Below are positions 27,533 through 36,458 of a stretch of DNA of 64,000 nucleotides, piece by piece. Where the stretch lies: NCBI GenBank assembly GCA_052035955.1, contig JBPOHD010000005.1, positions 1 through 64,000 on the forward strand. The letters run 5' to 3'. The stretch is from JAEUNJ01 sp052035955 (GTDB taxonomy: Bacteria; Pseudomonadota; Gammaproteobacteria; Burkholderiales; Rhodocyclaceae). Made by a program: the position numbers and the translations under genes. Within the stretch, counting starts at the first letter, position 1. Every line of letters begins with the position of its first letter. The notes under the pieces are model-generated. The model had not been told where the DNA came from and did no database searches. It worked only from the letters and a program-made list of their open reading frames with translations.

Positions 27533-27859
27533 ATGAACCAGAACGACCTCTTCGCCGACACCTTCAACGGCATTGCCGTCACCGGCAATCTCGTCCGCAT
27601 CGACCTCGCCACCCTGGCCCCGACCCCGGGCGGCCAGCCCCAGGGGCAGCCCCAGTTCGAGACCCGCGGCCGCCTGGTGATGCCCATCGACGGCTTCCTG
27701 CGCGCCTTCGCCCTGGCCGAGGACGTCATGAAGAAGCTGATCGCCGCCGGCATCGTCACCCAGAAACCCGGCGCCCCCGCCGTCGCCGCCCCCGCCGCCG
27801 AAGCCGCTACGGCCGCCCCGGCTGCCCCCGCCAAGCCTTCGTCGCCGAATTTCCAGTAA
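27533..27859 (+). CDS. Small unknown protein between adhesin and exporter
   Basis: A 108-residue protein starting at an ATG preceded by GGAG with 8-base spacing. The first ~75 residues look like a compact fold (VTGNLVRIDLATL, then RLVMPIDGFLRAFALAEDVM and a helix). The last ~35 are Ala/Pro-rich and probably disordered. There is no signal peptide or membrane segment, so it should be cytoplasmic. The arrangement, a beta strand pair with a later GFLR helix, loosely recalls small DUF3467-type proteins, but I do not recognise the family firmly. Its position between a giant secreted protein and its transporter suggests a role in that system, for example as a chaperone or regulator; this is inference. 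Confidence 0.75.
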   Translation: MNQNDLFADTFNGIAVTGNLVRIDLATLAPTPGGQPQGQPQFETRGRLVMPIDGFLRAFALAEDVMKKLIAAGIVTQKPGAPAVAAPAAEAATAAPAAPAKPSSPNFQ

Positions 27860-27899
27860 GAAGCGGCTGAACCGGACGGGTGACAGCGTTGTTCGTTGG

Positions 27900-28445
27900 A
27901 TCGCGCGGCGCGGCCTCCACGCCTGCGGCCCGATCGCGGTGGCCCCGACCCCATCGCGGCGAGGACGCCGCTCCTACAGTGGCGAATCGGCGCTCCGGGG
28001 GGGGCAGCGAACAAACGAAAGCCGTCGCGCAGCGACCCTGTAGGAGCGCCGCCTGCGGCGCGATGGCGGTGGCCTCGACCCCATCGCGGCGAGGACGCCG
28101 CTCCTACAGGGGCGAATCGGCGCTCCGGGGCGGCAGCGAACGAACGACAAGCATCCCACGGCGGCCCTGTAGGAGCGCCGCCTGCGGCGCGATCGCGGTG
28201 GCCTCGACCCCATCGCGGCGTCCCCGCCGCTCCTGCAGGGGCGAATCGGTGCTCCGGGGGAGCAGCGAACAAACGACAAGCATCCCACGGCGGCCCTGTA
28301 GGAGCGCCGCATGCGGCGCGATGGCGGTGGTTCCGGCCGCATCGCGGCGTCCCCGCCGCTCCTACAAAAACCGGATGGCACCGCCTTGTGGGAGCGCCGC
28401 CTGCGGCGCGATGGCGGTGGCCCCGACCCCATCGCGGCGGGGGGA
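27900..28445 (+). repeat. Tandem array of REPIN-like palindromes (five units)
   Basis: Units at 28040-28107, 28169-28236 and 28298-28365 are each 68 bp, begin GTAGGAGCGCCGCCTGCGGC and end CGCTCCTAC, so the ends are inverted copies of each other. A unit with a degenerate left arm ends at 27977, and a truncated unit starts at 28388. Units 2-4 repeat with a 129-bp period that includes a conserved linker (GGGGCGAATCGG.GCTCCGGGG). These are typical bacterial repetitive extragenic palindromes. The array fills the gap before the ABC transporter and would form strong hairpins in RNA. Confidence 0.85.
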
Positions 28446-28456
28446 GGGCGGGCCCA

Positions 28457-30604
28457 ATGCCTGAAGCCTTCCCCCACACCGCCGTCCAGTGCCTGACCGC
28501 CATCGCCCAGCACCACGGGCTGCAGGTCAATCCCGAGCGGCTGGTCCACGAGTACGCCCTCGGTGCGGAGGAGCCGCCGCTGGCCCTCTTCCTGCGCATG
28601 GCCGCGGACCTGGGCCTGAAGGCCAAGGCGGAGAAGCTGGGCTGGGAGGCCCTGGTCGCCCTGGAGGGGGTGTTCCCCCTGGTGGCCCGGCTGTCCAACG
28701 GCAACAGCGTCATCGTCATCGGTGCCCGCCGGGAACCGGGGGGCGAGGCGAAGATCGCCGTCCTCGATCCCCTGGCCGACAAGGCGGCGCCCATCATCCT
28801 GACCCGGGACCAGTTCTGCGGCCGCTGGGACGGCGACCTGGTCTTCCTCAAGCGCAGCTATTCGCTGGCCGACCCCTCGCAGCCCTTCGGCCTGCGCTGG
28901 TTCATCCCGGAGATACTGAAGCAGAAGGTGGCCTTCCGCGACATCGCCGTCGGCGCCCTGGTGCTGCACGTCCTGGCGCTGGCCTCGCCCATCTTCTTCC
29001 AGCTGATCATCGACAAGGTGCTGGTGCACCAGAGCAGTTCGACCCTCTGGGTGCTGGCGGTGGGCATCGTCATCGCCCTGGTCTTCGATTCCACCTTTGC
29101 CTTCCTGCGCCAGTTCCTGACCCTGGCGGCGACCAACAAGATCGACATGCGCCTGGCCCGGCGTACCTTCGCGCAACTGCTTTCCCTGCCCATCGACTAC
29201 TTCGAGGCGGCCACCGCCGGCGTCATCGTCCGCCACATGCAGCAGGTGGAGAAGATCCGCCAGTTCCTCACCGGGCGGCTCTTCTTCACGGCCCTGGACG
29301 CCACGGCCCTGGTGGTCTTCCTGCCCCTGCTCTTCTTCTATTCGGCCAAGCTGGCCGGGGTGACGCTGCTGTTCACGCTGCTGATCGGCGGTGTCGTCGC
29401 GTCCCTGATCCCGCCCTTCCAGCGCCGGCTGAAGGAACTCTACGAGGCCGAGGGGGAGCGGCAGGCCCTGCTCGTCGAGGCCATCCACGGCATGCGCACG
29501 GTGAAGGCCCTGGCCCTGGAGCCGATGCAGAAGAAGACCTGGGACCAGAAGGCGGCCCGGGCCATCACCATGCACTTCCGGGTCGGCCGCATCTCCATCA
29601 CCGCCATGTCGGCCGTCCAGTTCCTGGAGAAGCTGATGTCGGTCGCCATCATCGTGCTGGGCGCCCAGGACGTCTTCGACCAGCAACTGACCGTCGGTGC
29701 CCTGATCGCCTTCCAGATGATCTCGGGGCGGGTGGTATCGCCCCTGGTGGCGATCGTCTCCCTGGTCCACGAGTACCAGGAGACGGCCCTCTCGGTGCAG
29801 ATGCTGGGCCAGGTCATGAATCGTCCCTCGGAAGGGCGCGCGGGGGCCGGCGGCCTGCGGCCGCCGCTCAAGGGCGAGATCCGCTTCGAGGACGTGACCT
29901 TCCGTTATCCCGGGGCCAGCGTCGCCGCCCTGGACCGGGCGAGCTTCGTCGTGCCCGCCGGCACGGTCATCGGCATCGTCGGCCGCAGCGGCTCGGGCAA
30001 GACGACCCTGACCAAGCTGGTCCAGGGCATGTATCCGGTGCAGGAAGGGATCATCCGCTTCGACGGCATCGATGCCCGCGAGATCGACCTTTCCCACCTG
30101 CGCCGGCAGATCGGCGTCGTGCTCCAGGAGAACTTCCTGTTCCGCGGCACGGTCAGGGAAAACATCTCCGCCGCCCGACCGGATGCCTCCTTCGAGGAGG
30201 TGGTCGCCGCCGCCCAGGCCGCCGGCGCCGACGAGTTCATCGAGCGCCTGCCCCAGGGCTACGACACCCTGCTGGAGGAGAACGGCTCCAACCTCTCCGG
30301 GGGCCAGAAGCAGCGCCTGTCCATCGCCCGCGCCCTGCTCTCCCAGCCGCGCATCCTGATCCTCGACGAGGCGGCCAGCGCGCTGGACCCGGAGAGCGAG
30401 GCCATCTTCATCCGCAACCTGTCGCGCATCGCCGTCGGCCGCACGGTGATCATGATCTCGCACCGCATGTCCACGCTGGTCAATGCCAACGCCATCGTCA
30501 TCATGCGGCAGGGCCGCGTCGAGGACATCGGCCGGCACGCGGAACTCCTGGACCGTTGCGAGACCTACCGGAACCTATGGAACCAGCAGACCGCCCACCT
30601 GTGA
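28457..30604 (+). CDS. Type I secretion ABC transporter (HlyB/LapB-like permease-ATPase)
   Basis: A 715-residue inner-membrane exporter. Residues ~1-135 form a C39-like domain. Aligned on the CLxxxxxxHG segment, the catalytic Cys position of true C39 peptidases is Thr, and no active-site His is seen, so it should bind rather than cleave substrate. A six-helix membrane domain follows (~150-430). The ATPase shows Walker A GRSGSGKTT (~510), signature LSGGQKQR, Walker B ILILDEAASALD and the H-loop MISHRMS. The start at 28457 is chosen because the frame upstream runs only through palindromic repeats and a GGGGAGG lies just before it. The HlyD-type gene overlaps its end. It most likely exports the giant protein upstream. 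Confidence 0.92.
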   Translation: MPEAFPHTAVQCLTAIAQHHGLQVNPERLVHEYALGAEEPPLALFLRMAADLGLKAKAEKLGWEALVALEGVFPLVARLSNGNSVIVIGARREPGGEAKIAVLDPLADKAAPIILTRDQFCGRWDGDLVFLKRSYSLADPSQPFGLRWFIPEILKQKVAFRDIAVGALVLHVLALASPIFFQLIIDKVLVHQSSSTLWVLAVGIVIALVFDSTFAFLRQFLTLAATNKIDMRLARRTFAQLLSLPIDYFEAATAGVIVRHMQQVEKIRQFLTGRLFFTALDATALVVFLPLLFFYSAKLAGVTLLFTLLIGGVVASLIPPFQRRLKELYEAEGERQALLVEAIHGMRTVKALALEPMQKKTWDQKAARAITMHFRVGRISITAMSAVQFLEKLMSVAIIVLGAQDVFDQQLTVGALIAFQMISGRVVSPLVAIVSLVHEYQETALSVQMLGQVMNRPSEGRAGAGGLRPPLKGEIRFEDVTFRYPGASVAALDRASFVVPAGTVIGIVGRSGSGKTTLTKLVQGMYPVQEGIIRFDGIDAREIDLSHLRRQIGVVLQENFLFRGTVRENISAARPDASFEEVVAAAQAAGADEFIERLPQGYDTLLEENGSNLSGGQKQRLSIARALLSQPRILILDEAASALDPESEAIFIRNLSRIAVGRTVIMISHRMSTLVNANAIVIMRQGRVEDIGRHAELLDRCETYRNLWNQQTAHL

Positions 30605-32001
30605 CGCCGCCCGGAGCGCCGGGAGCGCCCGCGCCGGGGCCGTCCGCGGCGCCGGAGTCGGCCGCGCCGGTGTCGGAAACCGCCATCGAGTTCCTCCCGG
30701 ACGCCGACGAGATCGAGCGGCGGCCGCTGCCCCAGGCCGCCCGCATGACCCTCTACGTGCTGGCGGCGATGGTGCTGGTCTTCCTGGTCTGGGCGACCGT
30801 GTCGGAAGTGGACCGCATCGTCGTCGCCCGCGGCCGGCTGGTGACGCCCCTCTCCAACCTGGTCATCCAGCCCCTGGAGACCTCGCTGATCCAGGGCATC
30901 GACGTGCGCGTCGGCCAGGTGGTGAAGAAGGGCCAGCGCCTGGCCGCCCTCGACCCCACCTTCACCGGCGCCGACCTGGCCCAGTTGCAGCAGCGCTACC
31001 AGAGCCTCGATACCCAGGCCCGGCGGCTCGAACATGAACTGGGGCCGGGCGGGAAGCGTTCTGCGAAGGGCGGCTCCGACGTGGACAGCCGCACCCAGGC
31101 CCGCCTGCAGGAGGAACGGCAGGCCAACTACCGGGCCCAGCTCACCAGGCTCGACGAGACGGTGGAGCGGCTCAAGGCGGCGGCCGAAACCAATCGCCAC
31201 GACCAGCGGGTCCTCGACGCCCGGGTCAGGTCCCTGGCCGAGATCGAGGCCATGCAGGAGAAGCTGCTGGCCCAGCAGTTCGGGTCCCGGGCCCGTCTGC
31301 TCGAGGCCCGGGAGAAGCGCCTGGAGGTGGAGCGCGACCTGCAGCAGGCGAAGAACCGGGAGGCGGAGATCCGCCGGGAAATGGCCGCCTCCGAGGCCGA
31401 GCGCTCGGCCTTCGTCAAGGGCTGGCGGCAGAAGGCCTATGAAGACCTCCTGTCCACCCAGCGCGACCGGGATGCCGCCGGCGAACAGCTGCAGAAGGCC
31501 GGCAAGCGCAGCGAGCTGGTGGTGCTGACGGCGCCCGTCGATGCCGTCGTCCTGGAGATCGCCAGGCGCTCCGTCGGCTCGGTGGTCAAGGAGGCGGAGC
31601 CCCTGTTCACCCTCGTGCCCCTGGACGCCGAACTGGAAGCCGAGGTACAGGTGGATTCCGGCGACATCGGCTACCTCAAGCTCGGCGATCCGGCGCGCAT
31701 CAAGCTCGACGCCTTCCCCTTCCAGCAGCACGGCACCCTGCCGGCCCAGGTGCGCACCCTGTCCGAGGATGCCTTCCGCCGGGAGACCCCGGCCGCGGCG
31801 GCGGCGGGGCCGGGTGCCGACGCCTACTACCTGGCCCGGGTCGGCCTGCAGCAGGTCCGCCTGAAGGGCATGGAGGCCCGCCACCGCCTGCTGCCCGGCA
31901 TGACCGTGACGGCGGAGATCGTGGTCGGCAAGCGCAGCGTCATCTCCTACCTGCTGTGGCCCCTGACCAAGGCCATGGACGAGGCGATCCGGGAACCGTG
32001 A
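30577..32001 (+). CDS. HlyD-family type I secretion membrane fusion protein
   Basis: A 474-residue adaptor that would link the inner-membrane ABC exporter to an outer-membrane channel. The Pro/Ala-rich cytoplasmic N-terminus (~1-55) is followed by a single membrane helix (~57-76), then VVARGRLVTP and the lipoyl half-motif. A long coiled-coil region (~140-320) precedes the closing beta-barrel (TAPVDAVVLEIARRSVGSVV) and the C-terminal MTVTAEIVVGKRSV motif typical of HlyD/LapC proteins. The ATG at 30577 overlaps the ABC gene by 28 bases. A GTG at 30601, with a 4-base overlap, is an alternative start. The pair is translationally coupled. Confidence 0.9.
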   Translation: MEPADRPPVTPPGAPGAPAPGPSAAPESAAPVSETAIEFLPDADEIERRPLPQAARMTLYVLAAMVLVFLVWATVSEVDRIVVARGRLVTPLSNLVIQPLETSLIQGIDVRVGQVVKKGQRLAALDPTFTGADLAQLQQRYQSLDTQARRLEHELGPGGKRSAKGGSDVDSRTQARLQEERQANYRAQLTRLDETVERLKAAAETNRHDQRVLDARVRSLAEIEAMQEKLLAQQFGSRARLLEAREKRLEVERDLQQAKNREAEIRREMAASEAERSAFVKGWRQKAYEDLLSTQRDRDAAGEQLQKAGKRSELVVLTAPVDAVVLEIARRSVGSVVKEAEPLFTLVPLDAELEAEVQVDSGDIGYLKLGDPARIKLDAFPFQQHGTLPAQVRTLSEDAFRRETPAAAAAGPGADAYYLARVGLQQVRLKGMEARHRLLPGMTVTAEIVVGKRSVISYLLWPLTKAMDEAIREP

Positions 32002-32026
32002 CCTGCCTGCGGCCCGATTCTTCAAC

Positions 32027-32332
32027 GCAAAGGCGCGAAGGCGCGAAGGACGCGAAGAGAGGCATGACCCTGAAAACCTCGGTCACACCACCAGGACACC
32101 AAGAACACCAAGGGACACCAAGGAAAGCGAAGGCGAATGCCAATTGCCCGCCAGGTGAAGCCCGGGCGACTCGCAATGGGCTGTTCCCGGTGCGACCGGG
32201 TGCCCTTGGGGCCTTGGTGGTGAGGAGTTTGGGATGAAGTCGAGGCGCGCGAGGCAGGCCGGGCGGTCCGTGATGGCCACGAACCTCTGCCCGTCGAACC
32301 GGATGCCTTTGCGCGCACCTTTGCGCCTTTGC
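32027..32332. repeat. Nested inverted-repeat element (MITE-like, non-coding)
   Basis: The left end (GCAAAGGCGCGAAGGCGCGA) mirrors the right end (reverse complement GCAAAGGCGCAAAGGTGCGC). Inside these, a left block of CACCAAG-type repeats (about 32086-32123) mirrors the right block CCCTTGGGGCCTTGGTGG (about 32203-32220). The centre has no convincing gene. Arrays of GCAAAGGCGC and ACACCAAGG repeats are known as dispersed non-coding repeats in several proteobacteria. This ~305-bp unit fills the gap between the adaptor gene and the glycosyltransferase gene. Confidence 0.6.
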
Positions 32333-32364
32333 AGTCGATCTTGGCGGTATTGGAGCGTCACGGC

Positions 32365-35300
32365 ATGGTGAAGAAGAACGACGACGGCCGCGCCTCGCCG
32401 GCCCGGTCCGGCGGCCGGACCCCGACGCGGCCCATCGCCCAGGCCGGCGCCCGCGGCGGCCCCCGGCTGAAGCCGGCCGCCCGCGAGGTGGCGCCGCCGC
32501 AGGTGGGCTGGGTTGCGGCGCCCGGGCCCCAGGACCTGGCCGGCATCCTCGCCCGGGCCGTCGGCCTGCACCAGGCCGACCGGCGGGAGGAGGCCCAGGG
32601 CCTCTATCGCCAGGTGCTGGCCGTGGCCCCCGACCACGTGGACGCCCTGCACCTGATGGGGGTGGCCCATTGCCAGGCCCGGGAGTTCGACCAGGCCCTG
32701 CCCTTCTTCGAGCGGGCCCTGCGCCTGAAGCCCGATTTCGCCGATGCCCACAACAACCTGGGCAAGGCCTACAAGAGCATGAACCGGCTGGCCGATGCCG
32801 AGGCGGCCTTCCGGCGGGCCACGGAACTGGCGCCCGGGATGGCCGAGGCCTGGACCAACCTGGGCCGCCTGAAGCGGCGCCAGGGCGACATCGAGGGTTC
32901 CGTCGCCTGCTACCGCCAGGCCCTGACCGCCGGCTCCGGCGACGCCGAGGCCCACCATTTCCTCGGGGTCACCCTGAAGGATGCCGGGCGCATCGACGAG
33001 GCGATCGCCGAATACCGCCGGGCCCTGGAACTCAATCCCGAGTATGCCGAGGCCCTCAACAACCTGGCGGCCGCCCTGCGCGACAAGGGGGACCTCAAGG
33101 GCGCCATCGAGACCTACGAGCGGGCCGTCGCCGTCAAGCCGGACTTCGCGGCCGCCCTGACCAACCTGGGCAACGCCTACCAGGAGGCGGGCCGGATCGA
33201 CGACGCCGTCGAGCACCACAAGCGCGCCATCGAGCTGCAGCCGAACCTGGTCGAGGCCCACAACAACCTGGGCGCCCTCTACATGGGCGAGGAGAAGGCC
33301 GAGGAGGCGGTGGCCTGCTTCGAGCGGGCCATCGAATGCCAGCCGGATTTCGCGCCGGCCTGGAGCAACCTGGGCAACATCCGGGTCGGCCAGGAGCAGA
33401 TCGAGGAGGCCCGCCGCTGCTACGGCGAGGCCCTGCGAATCAAGCCGGATTTCGTCGAGGCCCTGACCAACCTGGGCAACCTGCTGCAGGATTTCGTGAG
33501 CCTGGAGGAGGGCCTGGCCAGCTACGAGAAGGCCCTGGCCATCAACCCGAACTTCGCCGGCGCCCGCTTCGGCCACTCGCTGGTCAAGCTGATGATGGGC
33601 GACCTGAAGGCCGGATTCGCCGAGTACGAGTCCCGCTGGGAGGGCTCCGACCAGGCCAGGAAGGTGAAGCCGCCGCGCTTCCCCTGCCCCCAGTGGAAGG
33701 GCGAGCCGGTGGGCCGCGATGCCCGCATCATCGTTTACTACGAGCAGGGGTTCGGCGACACGATCCAGTTCTGCCGCTACGCGCCGCTGCTGCTCGAGCG
33801 CTTCGGGCACGTCAGCTTCGTGGTCCAGAACGAACTCTACCGCCTGGTGCAGCAGAGCATGGGCGACCGGGTGCGGGTGATCCCCGGCGAGCATGCGCAG
33901 CCGGCGGTGCGGGAGCGCTACGACTTCCACTGCCCGGCCATGAGCCTGCCGATGGCCTTCGGCACGGACCTGGCGACGGTACCGGCCCAGGTGCCCTACC
34001 TGTTCGCCGGCCGAGCCGCCGCGGCGGCCTGGCGCGAGCGCCTGGCCGGCGAGCGCCGGCCCCGCATCGGCCTGGTCTGGTACGGCTCCCGGGGATTCCG
34101 CGGCGACCGCTATCGGAGCATCGCCCTGGAAACCTTCCGCCCGCTGCTGGAGCGGGACGACGTGGCCTGGGTCAGCCTGCAGAAGGTGCGCCCCGACGGA
34201 CCGGTGCCGGCCGAGCTCACCGACCACCTGATCGACCCCATGGGCGAGGTCAAGGATTTCGCCGATACGGCGGCGCTGATGGGGGAGCTGGACCTGGTGG
34301 TCTGCGTCGATACGGGCGTCGCCCACCTGGCCGGGGCGCTGGGCCGGCCGGTCTGGATGCTGAACCGCTTCAACAGCGAGTGGCGCTGGATGCGTGGCCG
34401 CACGGACAGCCCCTGGTATCCGACGATGCGCATGTTCAAGCAGGAAAAGCCGGCCGTCTGGGAACCCGTGCTGGCGGAAGTGGCGGCGGCCCTGCCCGAA
34501 TGGCTGGCCTCCCGCGGGCCGCGCATCGTCAGGACTCGGCCGGATGCCAGGCCCTTCCAGCCGGCCGCCGTCGAGGTGGTGACGGCGGACCGCTACCAGC
34601 TGGCGGGGGCCGGCGGCGCCTCGCGCAGCGACCACGTGCAACTGGTCGCCGGCCCGGGTACGGTGGCCGCCGCGGCCCGCCGGCGGGCCGAGACCGAGGC
34701 GGCCCTGCAGGCGGGATTCGCCGCCCACCGGGCCGGCCGCCTGGAGGAGGCCCGGGCGGCCTACCGCAAGGTCCTGGACCTGGACCCCGAACATCCCGAC
34801 GCCTGGCACCTGACCGGCGTCATCCACGGTGCCCGCAAGGAGCACGAGCCCGCCATCGCGGCCATCCGGCGGGCCCTGGCGGCCAAGCCCGGCGACCCCG
34901 TCTACCTGGGCAACCTGGGCATCGCCCTGGCCGGCGCCGGCCGCCATGCCGAGGCCGCCGAGGCCTACCGGGAGGCCCTGGCGGGCGATCCCTCGGCCTC
35001 GGGCATCGCCTACAACCTGGGCAATGCGCTGACCGAGGAATACCGCTTCGAGGAGGCGGTGGGGGCCTACCGCAAGGCCATCGAGCTGCGGCCCGACTAC
35101 GTGGCGGCCTGGCTCAACCTGGGCAACGCCCTGCGCGAGAAGGGTGCCTTCGACGACGCCCTGGCGGCCTACGGCCGGGTCCTCGAACTGTCCCCGGGCC
35201 ATGCCGGCGGCCTGCTGAACCTGGGCAACCTGCGCCGCGAGCTGGGCGAGCCGGCCCTCGCGAGGGATCTGCTGCGCCAGGCGCTGGACACCGAGGCCAC

Positions 35301-36360
35301 CAACTACCGGGCCTGGAACAACCTGGGCAGCGCGCTGCGCGAGCTCGGCGACCTGCCGGGCGCCCTGGACGCCTACCGGCGCTGCCTGGAAATCGCGCCG
35401 GACCATGCCGAGGGACGGCTGAACCTGGCCATGGCCCTGCTCGCCGCCGGCGACTTCGGCAACGGCTGGCGGGAGTACGAGTACCGCTGGGAAGGCGCCG
35501 CGGAGGCGAAGCGGCACCGTCGCCAGTTCCCCATGCCCCAGTGGCGCGGCGAACCCATCGCCGGCCGCTCCATCATCCTCCACGCCGAGCAGGGCCTCGG
35601 CGATGCCCTGCAGTTCGTCCGCTATGCCGAGCGGGTGGCCCGGCGAGGGGCGCGGGTGATCCTCGAATGCCATCCGCCCCTGAAGCGCCTGTTCGACCTG
35701 CTGCCCGGCATCGAGCGCGTCGTGGCCCAGGGCGAGGGGCTGCCGGTCACCGATTTCCACTGTCCCCTGATGAGCCTGCCCCTGGCCTTCGGCACGCGGC
35801 TGGAGACCATCCCCGCCGCGACGCCCTACCTCTGGGCCGATCCGGTCCTGGTCCGGCGCTGGGCGGAACGCCTGGCCGGCGACCCGCGGCCCCGGGTGGG
35901 CCTGGTCTGGGCCGGCAATCCGCGGCGCAGCGACCCGGGGGCGCACCTGATCGACCGCCGGCGCAGCCTGGGCATCGCGGCGCTGGCGCCGGTGCTGGCC
36001 GTGCCGGGCCTGCGTTTCCTGAGCCTGCAGAAGGGGGAGGGGAGCGCCGGCCTGCCGGCCGTGCTGGAGGATCCGACGGCCGACCTGCACGATTTCGCCG
36101 ACACGGCGGCCCTGGTCCGCAACCTGGACCTGGTGATCACCGTGGACACCTCCGTCGCCCACCTGGCCGGCGGCCTCGGCGTCCCGGTCTGGAACCTGTC
36201 CCGCTTCGACGCCTGCTGGCGCTGGCTGATGGACAGGGAGGACAGCCCCTGGTATCCGACCATGCGCCTGTTCCGCCAGCCCGCCTACGGCGACTGGCCG
36301 TCGGTGATCGCCCGGGCGGCGGCCGAGCTGGCCGACTGGCGCGACCGCTTCCTCCCGTGA
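32365..36360 (+). CDS. Double TPR-glycosyltransferase protein
   Basis: A 1,331-residue cytoplasmic protein built from two similar halves. Half one has about ten TPRs (~55-400) and a GT9/heptosyltransferase-like C-domain (~400-715) with EQGFGDTIQFCRY, GLVWYGS, DFADTAALMGELDLVVCVDT and SPWYPTMRMF. Half two has TPRs (~770-1020) and a second C-domain with EQGLGDALQFVRY, GLVWAGN, DFADTAALVRNLDLVITVDT and SPWYPTMRLF. Such proteins are often found near adhesins and secretion loci and are presumed to transfer sugars to protein or glycan. I chose the ATG at 32365, with GGAG upstream, over a TTG at 32329 inside the repeat element. Likely target: the giant protein (inference). Confidence 0.85.
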   Translation: MVKKNDDGRASPARSGGRTPTRPIAQAGARGGPRLKPAAREVAPPQVGWVAAPGPQDLAGILARAVGLHQADRREEAQGLYRQVLAVAPDHVDALHLMGVAHCQAREFDQALPFFERALRLKPDFADAHNNLGKAYKSMNRLADAEAAFRRATELAPGMAEAWTNLGRLKRRQGDIEGSVACYRQALTAGSGDAEAHHFLGVTLKDAGRIDEAIAEYRRALELNPEYAEALNNLAAALRDKGDLKGAIETYERAVAVKPDFAAALTNLGNAYQEAGRIDDAVEHHKRAIELQPNLVEAHNNLGALYMGEEKAEEAVACFERAIECQPDFAPAWSNLGNIRVGQEQIEEARRCYGEALRIKPDFVEALTNLGNLLQDFVSLEEGLASYEKALAINPNFAGARFGHSLVKLMMGDLKAGFAEYESRWEGSDQARKVKPPRFPCPQWKGEPVGRDARIIVYYEQGFGDTIQFCRYAPLLLERFGHVSFVVQNELYRLVQQSMGDRVRVIPGEHAQPAVRERYDFHCPAMSLPMAFGTDLATVPAQVPYLFAGRAAAAAWRERLAGERRPRIGLVWYGSRGFRGDRYRSIALETFRPLLERDDVAWVSLQKVRPDGPVPAELTDHLIDPMGEVKDFADTAALMGELDLVVCVDTGVAHLAGALGRPVWMLNRFNSEWRWMRGRTDSPWYPTMRMFKQEKPAVWEPVLAEVAAALPEWLASRGPRIVRTRPDARPFQPAAVEVVTADRYQLAGAGGASRSDHVQLVAGPGTVAAAARRRAETEAALQAGFAAHRAGRLEEARAAYRKVLDLDPEHPDAWHLTGVIHGARKEHEPAIAAIRRALAAKPGDPVYLGNLGIALAGAGRHAEAAEAYREALAGDPSASGIAYNLGNALTEEYRFEEAVGAYRKAIELRPDYVAAWLNLGNALREKGAFDDALAAYGRVLELSPGHAGGLLNLGNLRRELGEPALARDLLRQALDTEATNYRAWNNLGSALRELGDLPGALDAYRRCLEIAPDHAEGRLNLAMALLAAGDFGNGWREYEYRWEGAAEAKRHRRQFPMPQWRGEPIAGRSIILHAEQGLGDALQFVRYAERVARRGARVILECHPPLKRLFDLLPGIERVVAQGEGLPVTDFHCPLMSLPLAFGTRLETIPAATPYLWADPVLVRRWAERLAGDPRPRVGLVWAGNPRRSDPGAHLIDRRRSLGIAALAPVLAVPGLRFLSLQKGEGSAGLPAVLEDPTADLHDFADTAALVRNLDLVITVDTSVAHLAGGLGVPVWNLSRFDACWRWLMDREDSPWYPTMRLFRQPAYGDWPSVIARAAAELADWRDRFLP

Positions 36361-36417
36361 GGCCGTCGCTGCCCCGGAATTCCCTGCCGCCGCCAGGGGC
36401 GCCTCAAGCCCCGGGCC

Positions 36418-36423
36418 TATAAT
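36418..36423 (+). promoter_or_regulatory. Probable -10 box upstream of the FecR-domain gene
   Basis: A consensus TATAAT lies in the 98-bp gap, 35 bases before the GTG start. No good -35 is seen at the usual spacing. Confidence 0.4.
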
Positions 36424-36458
36424 GCCGTTATCCAACCATTCCCCCGTGGAGGCATGCC

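Noticed and set aside
27900..28445. CRISPR array
   Set aside because: Repeats are 68-bp palindromes with conserved, not unique, linkers, and no cas genes are present. REPINs explain it better.
27896..28456. N-terminal extension of the ABC transporter through the repeat array
   Set aside because: The frame is open only because the palindromic repeats lack stops. The translated part is a repeated Arg/Pro/Ala string, and the conserved protein starts at 28457.
32329..32364. TTG start of the glycosyltransferase gene at 32329
   Set aside because: It lies in the right arm of the inverted-repeat element, while ATG 32365 has a GGAG at good distance.
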